Positions 13,497-20,561 of a stretch of DNA of 26,511 bases are shown piece by piece. The notes beneath the pieces were generated by a model. The model saw only the letters and a program-made list of their open reading frames with translations. It was not told the origin of the DNA and did no database searches. This DNA is from a virus, in IMG/VR virus record IMGVR_UViG_3300050121_000021, positions 1-26,511 of that record; one strand, 5' to 3'. The first letter of the stretch is position 1. Each line of letters begins with the position of its first letter. The translations under genes and the position numbers were made by a program.

Positions 13497-13703
13497 TTAT
13501 TTAGGTGTTTCTACCCAATCAGGTATGAATTGGAAGTAACCTTCTCCCATATGATTATCACACTCAACGTTAGCACAATAACAGAACCAATCCCACTCTT
13601 CAAATCTGGCTAGTTGTGTGTTGTTAACTTGATCAACAACAATCTCTCCACATTCTTTACACTTACAACCTTCCATAATGCTTGTGTCTTGGCTACTGTT
13701 CAT
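13497..13703 (-). CDS. Small zinc-ribbon protein, 68 aa
   Basis: ATG at 13703 with AAGGAG 6 nt upstream, chosen over a frame opening at 13742 that would run into the preceding gene. CKCKECGE (12-19) and CYCANVEC (about 41-48) supply paired cysteines for a zinc ribbon. The rest is acidic and aromatic (RFEEWDWFCY; GYFQFIPDWVETPK). Small phage zinc ribbons often modulate protein or nucleic-acid contacts, but the target is unknown. Confidence 0.65.
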   Translation of the reverse strand: MNSSQDTSIMEGCKCKECGEIVVDQVNNTQLARFEEWDWFCYCANVECDNHMGEGYFQFIPDWVETPK

Positions 13704-13713
13704 TCTTCTCTCC

Positions 13714-13968
13714 TTAATCACTAGTCTTGAAAATAAGGGCATCGTAGGAGGATACTACTTCCCGTCCAGTGTACACCTCACAGTACTCAACTTCATACAT
13801 CTCTCCTTTATGAATACCATAGTTCCTTTTGTTTAGGAACTTGTAAACTTTGCCAGCATTAATATTTGACTCATCAGTCCAAGAGCCTACGTTACCATCC
13901 CGACATTCTACAACAGGTGTATCATCTGGTAGGTTTGCAATCAACGCTTTTAATTCTTTAATGTTCAT
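13714..13968 (-). CDS. Hypothetical protein, 84 aa
   Basis: Starts 3 nt after the Tim44-like stop with GGGGTGAT upstream. The product begins MNIKELKALIANLPDDTPV and continues VVECRDGNVGSW, a helix-then-strand N-terminus like many small phage proteins of the form 'KELK..L..LPDDTPV'. Later part has a Tyr-rich beta pattern (EMYEVEYCEVYTGREVV). Function unknown; follows the Tim44-like gene in the same transcript. Confidence 0.65.
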   Translation of the reverse strand: MNIKELKALIANLPDDTPVVECRDGNVGSWTDESNINAGKVYKFLNKRNYGIHKGEMYEVEYCEVYTGREVVSSYDALIFKTSD

Positions 13969-13971
13969 AGA

Positions 13972-14976
13972 TCACCCCTGTGCACCAATCAAATACCATT
14001 TATCATTCTGTTTCTCAAAGTGCCAAATCTGACTAATCTTCTCTTCAACCTTATTCACAACCCCCACAACTGTAGCTGTGTACTCCACTGATGCACGTAG
14101 CTTACCTTGTTCAATCGAGCAGTCAAGTACATTATGTTGATATTGTTCCACTGTGCAAGGGTCTGACAATGTGCTATCAATATTCATGTACTTTGTGTTA
14201 TTACCCACCCAAGCTTTATTATCAGCATTCTTCTGAAAATTAAAGAAAATGTCCATAGCTTTTTGATCAATATCTGCAAATTCATCATCTAGGTTGTATT
14301 CCATATTTGCTTTCTCCGTCTTAATCTGTCGTTTGGCTAGGAAGAATAGTTTATAAGCTCCGTATGCAAGAGCTGCAAGGATGCCCATAAAGACAATGAA
14401 CTGAATCAACCCACCTAGCATACCCCAGAAAGAGAAGTTACTCTTATGTTCAGGGAATACCATCCGTTGCTGCTGTGGGGCATATGTAGGTTGCTGATAT
14501 ACATTCTGCTCTTGTGGAGCTTGAACCGGAGCAACCTGTTGCGGCACACCCTGAGCATTGTAATACTGTCCCGGATTCTGTGGTGATGTGTACAACCCTT
14601 GATGAGAAGGACTACTAATAAGAGAACTGATAGCTTGAGCTGCAAGAATACCACCACCTACTCCAGCAGCAGTTGTAGCAATTTGTCGCATTGTAGAAGG
14701 CTGCTGATACGTGTTTTGAGGGATGTTTGAGGAGGGATAGCTATTAACCTGACGTGATGTATTACCTGAGCTATAAGAGCTGTTTCCAGTGTATGAACTA
14801 TTGGATGAAGGGGTTGTTGGTCGTGAGTATGTGGAGCTGCTGGAAGGACGACTAACACTTCGTGACACACCCATTCCAGAAGATGAGCTTGCACGAGAAC
14901 CACCAAAGGCAGCTTCAGATGAGACGTGGAAGGTTAGTAGTGACAGGGCTAGCATTGGTACGATTAACTTTTTCAT
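13972..14976 (-). CDS. Tim44-like membrane protein with signal peptide
   Basis: 334 aa. Residues 1-23 are a signal peptide (basic MKK, hydrophobic core, ending SSEAA). Residues 24-100 are Ser/Pro/Gln-rich, 101-121 moderately hydrophobic, 140-175 Gln/Pro-rich, 184-214 a clear membrane segment, and 230-334 a Tim44-like domain ending IWHFEKQNDKWYLIGAQG. This order, down to the 'W.F.....W.L.G.Q' finish, matches bacterial Tim44-like proteins of the inner membrane. It is unusual in a phage and was probably acquired from a host. The C-terminal domain may bind lipid or a membrane partner, perhaps altering the infected cell envelope; that role is inferred. AAGGAG 7 nt before ATG. Confidence 0.7.
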   Translation of the reverse strand: MKKLIVPMLALSLLTFHVSSEAAFGGSRASSSSGMGVSRSVSRPSSSSTYSRPTTPSSNSSYTGNSSYSSGNTSRQVNSYPSSNIPQNTYQQPSTMRQIATTAAGVGGGILAAQAISSLISSPSHQGLYTSPQNPGQYYNAQGVPQQVAPVQAPQEQNVYQQPTYAPQQQRMVFPEHKSNFSFWGMLGGLIQFIVFMGILAALAYGAYKLFFLAKRQIKTEKANMEYNLDDEFADIDQKAMDIFFNFQKNADNKAWVGNNTKYMNIDSTLSDPCTVEQYQHNVLDCSIEQGKLRASVEYTATVVGVVNKVEEKISQIWHFEKQNDKWYLIGAQG

Positions 14977-15006
14977 TTTGTATCTCCTTATTTATTTGAT
15001 GGGTAG

Positions 15007-15035
15007 AGGATAGCACCTGTGTAGGTGGAAAGCAA
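15007..15035 (-). promoter_or_regulatory. Promoter with inverted repeat in the spacer
   Basis: On the - strand TTGCTT (15035-15030), 17-nt spacer, TATCCT (15012-15007). The spacer holds CACCT-ACAC-AGGTG, a perfect inverted repeat that could be an operator. Drives the Tim44-like gene and the two genes after it. Confidence 0.5.
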
Positions 15036-15120
15036 TAGGAGATGTGTAAAGATTTCTTTATGATTGGTGGTTGACATAAGCTTAAGGTCAGAGCATAATC
15101 TGTGGGTTGGAAAGGGGTGT

Positions 15121-15216
15121 TGAAGACAATATCTTCACTTTCCAATAAAGTGATACCAAAACGTGTACACAGGCCAACAAACACGCATAGGTGACTAGAT
15201 TCCTTATATAAAGGAA
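15121..15216. repeat. Three 17-bp inverted repeats of 6-5-6 form
   Basis: TGAAGA-CAATA-TCTTCA (15121-15137), CACTTT-CCAAT-AAAGTG (15136-15152) and TTCCTT-ATATA-AAGGAA (15200-15216). All lie in the 334-bp divergent region with no genes. The arms differ in sequence, so they may serve different proteins or be leader hairpins. Confidence 0.55.
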
Positions 15217-15255
15217 GGTGTTTTAGTGTAAGAGAAAGAAATATGCACTTGGTTG

Positions 15256-15284
15256 TTGACTTTGACCTCCTGCACGTATAAGAT
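15256..15284 (+). promoter_or_regulatory. sigma70-type promoter
   Basis: TTGACT (15256-15261), 17-nt spacer, TAAGAT (15279-15284), 26 nt before the ATG at 15311. Starts the rightward block and is divergent from the Tim44-like promoter. Confidence 0.65.
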
Positions 15285-15310
15285 GTGCTTATCTACCAGA
15301 GGATTAGTGA

Positions 15311-16054
15311 ATGATTAATGTAGAAACAAAAGATGGTAAAGAATTCGTTGTGAATCCAGATACTGGTGAAATCCTATCTGAGTACATCACTATCACAGTA
15401 CCACCACATAAAGTAAAAGAAGAAACAAAGCACTTTACTGATTCTCTTATGAACCCAGTAACAGCTAGGAATAGTGAAGAGATTGATGCATTTGTTAAAG
15501 CAACAGTAGACAAGCGTAAACTGATTACAATTAACAACATCAGACATTACCATGATATCAATTGTGGTGAAGTGAAGCGTAATGGTACAGAAGATCATTT
15601 CTCTGTTACGTCATACAAGATTATGACTAAGCTTGTAAATGCTCTAACCATCCATAATTGTATTCTCTGTACAACAGAAGAATTGGCTGGAATCTTAGGC
15701 TGTGATGTATCTAATGTAAAGCGAACATTGTCTGCTTGTAAATCACTAGTTAGGTATCAAGGTGGTAAAGGTATGCAGAAAGGGTTTACTAAGGTATTTG
15801 TGTGTCCAGCATATGGTTGGAAGTCAGATTCTAGTACAGCATACGCCTCACAACAGCAAGCTATCTCTGATTGGTATAGGGTAAGTATTGATTTAGTAGG
15901 GGATATTGCACCTACATCTAGTCTTCCTGAGTCCTTTGAAATCAGTAGTGATTTTGATAAATGGTTGCACTCTTTTGCTAAGAGGCTGAAACCATTCAAA
16001 GATAATGTGTATGAAGAACAAGCTGAAGCTTACTTTAAAGCGGACTTTAAATAA
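15311..16054 (+). CDS. Winged-helix DNA-binding protein (possible replication or regulatory protein)
   Basis: 247 aa, AGAGGA 7 nt before ATG. The region around 110-165 has TSYKIMTKLVNALTIHN, then CTTEELAGILGCDVSNVKRT and a glycine hairpin (YQGGKGMQKGFTKVFV), the helix-turn-helix plus wing order of winged-helix domains, somewhat like RepL-type initiators or phage transcriptional regulators. The N-terminus has a 'NPDTGEILSEY' strand pair and the C-terminus is acidic and helical. It is the first rightward gene after the divergent control region, a typical place for a regulator. Function beyond DNA binding is inferred. Confidence 0.55.
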   Translation: MINVETKDGKEFVVNPDTGEILSEYITITVPPHKVKEETKHFTDSLMNPVTARNSEEIDAFVKATVDKRKLITINNIRHYHDINCGEVKRNGTEDHFSVTSYKIMTKLVNALTIHNCILCTTEELAGILGCDVSNVKRTLSACKSLVRYQGGKGMQKGFTKVFVCPAYGWKSDSSTAYASQQQAISDWYRVSIDLVGDIAPTSSLPESFEISSDFDKWLHSFAKRLKPFKDNVYEEQAEAYFKADFK

Positions 16055-16067
16055 ATATTACAAACAC

Positions 16068-16097
16068 TTGACATTCTTCTAACAAGTTTGCTAAAGT
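16068..16097 (+). promoter_or_regulatory. sigma70-type promoter
   Basis: TTGACA (16068-16073), 18-nt spacer, TAAAGT (16092-16097), preceded by AAACAC. The same AAACACTTGAC occurs at the promoter at 20496. Drives the 61-aa gene. Confidence 0.6.
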
Positions 16098-16127
16098 CAT
16101 TCCTATTAAACCGACTAAGGAGTCCAC

Positions 16128-16313
16128 ATGATGGATGAAGAAAGCTTTTGTCCAGATTGTGGTTATCTGGAAAGTGAATGTATTTGTTTTGAAGACATTG
16201 ATCCAGACAGTTCAGTAGATGGAATTAAGACATTCCGTTGGGAGTATCAGCAAGAAAGCTGTTCAATGCGAAGTACAAGGTTCAAGAAGATTTATCATGA
16301 CTCTGATTATTAA
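16128..16313 (+). CDS. Small putative zinc-finger protein, 61 aa
   Basis: ATG at 16128 (followed by a second ATG) with AAGGAG 5-6 nt upstream. CPDCGY and SECICFED near the N-terminus supply four cysteines (C-x2-C-x6-C-x-C) for a likely zinc knuckle, after which the protein is acidic then basic at the end. It has its own promoter. Function unknown. Confidence 0.6.
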   Translation: MMDEESFCPDCGYLESECICFEDIDPDSSVDGIKTFRWEYQQESCSMRSTRFKKIYHDSDY

Positions 16314-16338
16314 ATATATACAATCTTTTGTCATACTG

Positions 16339-16367
16339 TTGACAAGCGGTATATAAGTGTGTAAACT
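16339..16367 (+). promoter_or_regulatory. sigma70-type promoter for the tRNA transcript
   Basis: TTGACA (16339-16344), 17-nt spacer, TAAACT (16362-16367). No gene lies between it and the tRNA, so it probably produces a leader of about 120 nt ending in tRNA-Asn and continues into the 58-aa gene. A small hairpin (CCGCACATGCGG, 16473-16484) is in that leader. Confidence 0.65.
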
Positions 16368-16495
16368 AGTAAATGTAAAGACAAGGTAATCAATCGAAGT
16401 ACACATGAACCCCGGCAGATAGTGTATGGCTTCACTGCACGTAGGGTGAGACGTTGTATTACTTAGCCTAAGCCCGCACATGCGGTATTAATTCT

Positions 16496-16571
16496 TGACG
16501 AGTAGCTCAGCGGTAGTAGCAATGAACTGTTAATTCATCGGTCGAAGGTTCGATCCCTTCCTCGTCAGCCA
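16496..16571 (+). tRNA. tRNA-Asn (anticodon GTT), CCA encoded
   Basis: A full cloverleaf can be drawn: acceptor TGACGAG/CTCGTCA, anticodon stem ATGAA/TTCAT with loop CTGTTAA (anticodon GTT), T arm GAAGG-TTCGATC-CCTTC, discriminator G and encoded CCA (16569-16571). The D stem has one mismatch (GCTC against TAGC). The single phage tRNA may support AAC/AAT-rich translation. Its own promoter lies at 16339-16367. Confidence 0.93.
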
Positions 16572-16599
16572 AACATCCTTAATTAAAAGAGAACTTATA

Positions 16600-16776
16600 A
16601 TGTCCCAAGATGAATTCGGTAATGAAATCCCAGTTCCAGAAGCTATCCCAGTACTAACTGATGTTGTAGTTAAGCCCACAGAACTAGAAAAGCTGGAAGC
16701 TCTGATTGACAAGCTAGAACTAGAAAGTGTTAAAGAAGTAAAGGCAGCAATTGCTTTTATTAAAGCTCTGGTTTAA
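16600..16776 (+). CDS. Hypothetical small protein, 58 aa
   Basis: Frame from ATG 16600 to TAA 16776, 28 nt after the tRNA; an AGAGAAC ribosome site is weak but present. The product begins MSQDEFGNEIPVPEAIPV, then has a Leu/Glu/Lys heptad-like helix (PTELEKLEALIDKLELESVK) suggesting a coiled coil. Probably co-transcribed with the tRNA. No family recognised. Confidence 0.6.
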   Translation: MSQDEFGNEIPVPEAIPVLTDVVVKPTELEKLEALIDKLELESVKEVKAAIAFIKALV

Positions 16777-16846
16777 AGATTTACGCAGAGAGTATGCGGT
16801 TACTCTTAAAGGACTTGGTTGAATGCCCCGAGCGTCTGCACCAAAC

Positions 16847-17123
16847 AACAAAGCTCCTATAAATTCCCCTCCTTATAAAGCTTTGTTCTCCTCGCAGGCT
16901 TATGACAATCTCTGCTTTCCTCCTTCTCAGAGGTTGTCTCCTTAAATAGCCCTGCATTAAAGACTGTCTAGTCCTCTCCTTCTGGATATGTCTTTAGCAT
17001 CATCTAGCTAGTCCTCTCCTTCTAGTCTAGATGATGTATTTCTAAGAATCTTCCTTCTGTTGAATATTGTATGGAATTTGGTATTTAGCCAATATAGTCC
17101 TACGAGGATTCTTAGAAATACAT
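16847..17123. ncRNA. Tandem stem-loop array with conserved pyrimidine loops, upstream of terS
   Basis: Consecutive hairpins: H1 16847-16887 (AACAAAGCT/AGCTTTGTT with inner TATAA/TTATA, loop ATTCCCCTCC); H2 16904-16938 (11-bp stem with one G-U, loop CTTTCCTCCTTCT); H3 16958-16996 (TAAAGAC/GTCTTTA and inner CTAG/CTGG, loop TCCTCTCCTT); H4 16998-17036 (14 bp with one bulge, loop TCCTCTCCTT); H5 17034-17123 (17-bp perfect stem, 56-nt interior that begins TTCCTTCT). Stems differ while loops agree, which argues for selection on stem-loops. The + strand loops contain CCTCCTT-like anti-Shine-Dalgarno sequence, the - strand loops contain AAGGAG/GGA. Strand and function are open: sRNA, leader, or DNA packaging site of the adjacent terminase. 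Confidence 0.55.
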
Positions 17124-17171
17124 TTAATTTATAGGAGACATTAGTTTCCAACTCTTCTATAGGATATTATT

Positions 17172-17579
17172 ATGACAACAACAAAGAAAGTAACCAATAA
17201 GAGCCCAAATCCAAATACGAGGTTCGACGGCCCCAAGTCAAATCGTAAAACAACTGGCGGGAATAGCAAACGCATTACTAAGAGCAAGCTTCGCATCCTA
17301 GAAGAACAGTTGCTTGAAATGAAGGATAAGGCTCTTGAAAATATCAAGAAGCAGATTGATGGTCAGGCCATTGATACTGAACAAGCCTCGGCTTCTAAGT
17401 GGTTGGTGAATAGCTTAGTGACAGTGAGTAAGGCGGCTAATGCGGAGGAGATTTCTTATAACAAACTTAAGTTTGAAGTTAAGGATTCTTTGGAGGCTGG
17501 CGAGCAAACTCCTTCTGAAATCAAAGCTGAATTACGGCCCCGTCTTAGCTTAGTATATACTGAAGTAGAAGATGATTAA
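17172..17579 (+). CDS. Putative terminase small subunit
   Basis: 135 aa. Basic N-terminus (KKVTNKSPNPNTRFDGPKSN), then a helical Lys-rich segment (RITKSKLRILEEQLLEMKDK) and an acidic C-terminus (SLVYTEVEDD). Size, basic DNA-binding front, helical oligomerisation-like middle and acidic tail fit small terminases, and it lies at the start of the late structural block. No diagnostic motif; assigned by organisation. AGGA sits 7-8 nt before ATG. Unusually it is separated from terL by about 5.3 kb of tail genes and an endonuclease gene. Confidence 0.5.
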   Translation: MTTTKKVTNKSPNPNTRFDGPKSNRKTTGGNSKRITKSKLRILEEQLLEMKDKALENIKKQIDGQAIDTEQASASKWLVNSLVTVSKAANAEEISYNKLKFEVKDSLEAGEQTPSEIKAELRPRLSLVYTEVEDD

Positions 17580-17631
17580 GTAGCATCATCATAACTTGAT
17601 ATAGTCTCTTGGTAAATAAAGGTGAATGTTA

Positions 17632-17967
17632 ATGTCGATTCAAATTAAACGAGGCGACTCATTCCAAGAGCTAATCAACTTACCGACTACATATGGTGAT
17701 GGATACTTTACTTCTTGGACACTCTCTTCACAGATACGCACAGCTAGGTATCTTAAGCTCATTGCAGATTTATCTCCAGTATGGGTTGACCCTATCACCA
17801 CACATATTATACAACTTTCTCATACTGACACAACCGATTGGCCTATAGGTGCAGCGTCTATAGATATTCAGCTAACAAGTCCTAGTGGATTTATTATTAG
17901 CACCAAAACAATTGATGTTGATATTATTCAAGACATTACTTTCCCTATTGATTCTGTGGTGGTATAG
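17632..17967 (+). CDS. Phage structural protein, tail-fibre-associated, 111 aa
   Basis: The ATG at 17632 has AAAGGTGA at proper distance; an ATG 6 nt earlier is too close to that site. The product begins MSIQIKRGDSFQELINLP and has the pattern 'KRGDSF..', 'TSWTLSSQIRT', 'TDWPIGAASIDIQLTSPSG', 'TIDVDIIQDIT', an all-beta structure met in small phage proteins encoded just before tail-fibre genes. It abuts the next gene (TAG-ATG), so the two are translated together. Probably part of the tail or adhesin assembly; exact part unknown. Confidence 0.55.
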   Translation: MSIQIKRGDSFQELINLPTTYGDGYFTSWTLSSQIRTARYLKLIADLSPVWVDPITTHIIQLSHTDTTDWPIGAASIDIQLTSPSGFIISTKTIDVDIIQDITFPIDSVVV

Positions 17968-19416
17968 ATGATTGACGTAGAATTAATAGGCCAGTATTTT
18001 AAAGGTGATAAGGGAGACAAAGGCGATACTGGTATAAGTGTTCCAAGTGTCTCCCTTAGTAAGACTGTCGCTGAGATTAAGACAAGCTATTTGGCTATAA
18101 ATCACCAAAATGAATTGGTATTTGTTACAGACATTGGCGGAGTACCTAGCTATAGTGACGGTTATCATTGGAGGTTATTCACTACCAATGAAGCTATTGA
18201 TGTGGCCCCAAATCCATTAAAAGTAGCCACACTCTACAACCCTGTGTCCTATGATATTGATGCTGAATACTCTAGCTTACGCGGGTATAGGACTGATACT
18301 GAGCACACCCTTTCATTCTCTGTAAAATCTCTTGCCTTTACATTCCTGAATGCCTGTCTTAAAAGTAGTAGCACGGGTGGTATGCAGAGTACAGGTAATG
18401 CTATACCACTACATAAAGTGTCTGTACAAGCACTTGGAGTATCCGTTCCAGTTACATGGTCAGGTTCAAGGACTCACTCGGTTGCAGATGGTGAAGGTGA
18501 TGCACTTTGTGATGAGATTCCAGCTTCTGCATTTGGTGTAACATCAATCCCAGCAGGAACTGTATTACTCTTCAAGATGGAAGTGCTGTTCACATCTGAC
18601 TCAGTAGTTCCTTACTCCTTCCGACCTAATAACGAAACAGCAAACACTCGTTTCTGGCGATATGATCCTACAGCAACACAAACATCTGATGTGGATGTCC
18701 TAGGAGCTACCACTTATGCTGGTACAGCACCAATGAGCCGTAATGCTGGTTGGCACCCTATTGTTATTGGTAGGGCTGCTAGTAGCTCATCTAAGGCTAT
18801 TAGTGCTATTGGTGACTCTATTACAGCAGGTGTTGGTGATACACTACAAGCTAATGGCATGGGCTGGTTCCAAAGAGCTATCAAGAAGTTCTCAGCTAAT
18901 CCCGGATCTATTAACTTTGGTGTAGCTGCATCCTTCACAGATGCTGGATCAACAGATTCCCGTATCCTAAATCTTATTACTAAGTATACTCCAGATGGTG
19001 TGTCTGTCTTCTATGGCACAAATGATCTATTGTTCCCAGCAAGTGGTGTAACAGCTTCCACTGTGAAGGCTAAGATTGATAATAGGGTTGCACTGATCAA
19101 GGCAGCAGGCATTACTAAAGTGTCTGTATCCAAGTTAATAGCCTGTACAACTTCCACTAACAACTTCGCTGATGAGGCTGGTCAGACAGCTACAAATGCA
19201 CAGTGGATACTAGGCGGACCTGTACAACAACTTAATGCTTTGATTGATGCCGCTGGATATGACTTGTTAGTAAATAACACAACAATTATTGGTGTAGATC
19301 CTAGTAAGTGGAAAGCCTTGAATACTGATGAAGGTTTACATCCAAATGCACTAGGTCATGACAACAAGGCTACAAGTAATGCAACAGCAATGGAAGCATT
19401 CTTTAACGCTGCTTGA
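17968..19416 (+). CDS. Tail fibre/spike protein with SGNH-hydrolase domain
   Basis: 482 aa. N-terminus has a short collagen-like stretch (GDKGDKGDTG, about 14-23), common in phage fibres. A beta-rich middle follows, then an SGNH/GDSL hydrolase: block I IGDSIT with Ser284, block III YGTND with Asn352, block V DEGLHPN with His458. The position three before that His is Glu455 rather than Asp; Asp454 may take its role. Such domains deacetylate or de-esterify host surface sugars, so it likely trims the capsule or O-antigen during adsorption. Directly follows the 111-aa structural gene without a gap. Confidence 0.8.
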   Translation: MIDVELIGQYFKGDKGDKGDTGISVPSVSLSKTVAEIKTSYLAINHQNELVFVTDIGGVPSYSDGYHWRLFTTNEAIDVAPNPLKVATLYNPVSYDIDAEYSSLRGYRTDTEHTLSFSVKSLAFTFLNACLKSSSTGGMQSTGNAIPLHKVSVQALGVSVPVTWSGSRTHSVADGEGDALCDEIPASAFGVTSIPAGTVLLFKMEVLFTSDSVVPYSFRPNNETANTRFWRYDPTATQTSDVDVLGATTYAGTAPMSRNAGWHPIVIGRAASSSSKAISAIGDSITAGVGDTLQANGMGWFQRAIKKFSANPGSINFGVAASFTDAGSTDSRILNLITKYTPDGVSVFYGTNDLLFPASGVTASTVKAKIDNRVALIKAAGITKVSVSKLIACTTSTNNFADEAGQTATNAQWILGGPVQQLNALIDAAGYDLLVNNTTIIGVDPSKWKALNTDEGLHPNALGHDNKATSNATAMEAFFNAA

Positions 19417-19469
19417 TCTTGGTTACACTGAATAAGAAGACTAATACAAAATAATAAGGAAGTGCTCCT

Positions 19470-19730
19470 GTGGCTAATGATATCCCTGACATCACTTTAA
19501 ATGGCACTTGGCAGGATGTGTACTCACTGTCAGGTATTGCAGTAGGTACTTCACTATCAGTTCAGAATAAAACGGCCCAAATCATTAGCTTGTGGATTGG
19601 ACCAACAGCCCCAGCAACATCTTTCAACGGTGGAATGGAGCTTGCTGTACTAGCCTCTTCCATGATCACAGCAGGCGAAAGTGGCTATTGGGTTAAAGGG
19701 GTTGGTTCAGTATTTGTGCAGGTGCTATAA
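19470..19730 (+). CDS. Tail-associated protein, 86 aa, GTG start
   Basis: GTG at 19470 with AAGGA 9 nt upstream. The product begins MANDIPDITLNGTWQDVYSL and is all-beta and uncharged (GTSLSVQNKTAQIISLWIG, GYWVKGVGSVFVQVL), like small proteins found among phage tail-fibre genes. It may be a fibre adaptor or tip cap. It ends 2 nt before the next gene. Confidence 0.6.
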   Translation: MANDIPDITLNGTWQDVYSLSGIAVGTSLSVQNKTAQIISLWIGPTAPATSFNGGMELAVLASSMITAGESGYWVKGVGSVFVQVL

Positions 19731-19732
19731 TC

Positions 19733-20434
19733 ATGCCACACTACCCAATGGATCAAATCCCCACACCATCAGATGCAACTGGCACTGTGACTTCAGTAAA
19801 TGGGTACACAGGTATTGTAACAATCACCCCTAATAGTATTGGTGCTGCATCTACTGCACAGGGAGTTAAAGCTGATACAGCTATACAACTGAGTGATTTA
19901 TCTAGGGTAGCTACTTCCGGAAACTACACTGACCTAGCCAACAAGCCTGTAATTCCTACAGTTAACTACCCTGTCACCAGCGTAAGCTCACGTACAGGAG
20001 CAGTTACTCTAGACTCTTCTGATGTTGGTCTAGGTAATGTTAATAACACAAGTGATGCCAATAAGCCAATCTCTACAGCAACACAAGCAGCTCTACCTAT
20101 TATTAGGCGGATAGATAATAGTCTTATAGCATCACCTATTAAGATTAAATATTATTCAGCTACAAGTGATATTAGCGGTATTTGGACAATCTCTCTTGGT
20201 AGCGACTTCACAGAAGTACTGGATGTAAGCGTAAGAGCTTTCAGTGTAGATAATACTGTTGCTGGCATCAGACAAGCTACTCTTAACTCTTACATCCCTA
20301 CAGCAACAAGTGTGAGTGGAGTTACCTTTGGGAATACTCTCCTTAACACTGCATTAGTGACAGCAGGAGCAAACAGCTTATCCTTAGTTTCTAGTACTAT
20401 TGTTAAAGTATCGGTTACTGGCATTGGTAGTTAA
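19733..20434 (+). CDS. Tail fibre protein
   Basis: 233 aa. Contains fibre repeats typical of phage tail fibres: TVTSVNGYTGIVTI near residue 18, and VTSVSSRTGAVTLDSSDVGL followed by GNVNNTSDANKPIS near 80-120, the widespread 'GAVTL..DVGL.NV.NTSDANKPIS' element. The C-terminal 100 residues are a distinct beta-rich, Ser/Thr-rich domain that is likely the receptor-binding head. Very few cysteines or charged residues, as in extracellular fibres. A hairpin terminator follows. Confidence 0.75.
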   Translation: MPHYPMDQIPTPSDATGTVTSVNGYTGIVTITPNSIGAASTAQGVKADTAIQLSDLSRVATSGNYTDLANKPVIPTVNYPVTSVSSRTGAVTLDSSDVGLGNVNNTSDANKPISTATQAALPIIRRIDNSLIASPIKIKYYSATSDISGIWTISLGSDFTEVLDVSVRAFSVDNTVAGIRQATLNSYIPTATSVSGVTFGNTLLNTALVTAGANSLSLVSSTIVKVSVTGIGS

Positions 20435-20445
20435 GTAGCTTTATA

Positions 20446-20470
20446 GAAGGCTCTCTTATAAAGAGCTTTC
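20446..20470 (+). terminator. Probable terminator hairpin
   Basis: GAAGGCTCT, loop CTTATAA, AGAGCTTTC: 9-bp stem with one G-U, 12 nt after the fibre stop. The following sequence is A/T-rich (AAATAAAATTATTTATT) but not a pure T tract, so efficiency is uncertain. Confidence 0.5.
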
Positions 20471-20495
20471 AAATAAAATTATTTATTGTAAACAC

Positions 20496-20525
20496 TTGAC
20501 TTATAGTATAGCACAGTGGTATTCT
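20496..20525 (+). promoter_or_regulatory. sigma70-type promoter
   Basis: TTGACT (20496-20501), 18-nt spacer, TATTCT (20520-20525), preceded by AAACAC as at 16068. Starts the unit at 20562 after the fibre terminator. Confidence 0.5.
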
Positions 20526-20561
20526 TTGCTCCTTGAAACAACTAACACAAGGAGACGAACA

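Noticed and set aside
14915-15184. 89-aa - strand frame across the divergent region
   Set aside because: Overlaps the Tim44-like start and promoter in another frame, with no ribosome site.
16377-16495. Second tRNA or small RNA before tRNA-Asn
   Set aside because: No cloverleaf can be drawn; only a short CCGCA/TGCGG hairpin is present.
16823-16945. 40-aa frame (MPRASAPNNKAP...) with an AAAGGA before its ATG
   Set aside because: It overlaps the stem-loop array and its composition follows the hairpins; no other sign of coding. It was first considered as a possible terL first exon, but exon 1 at 22922-22976 fits far better.
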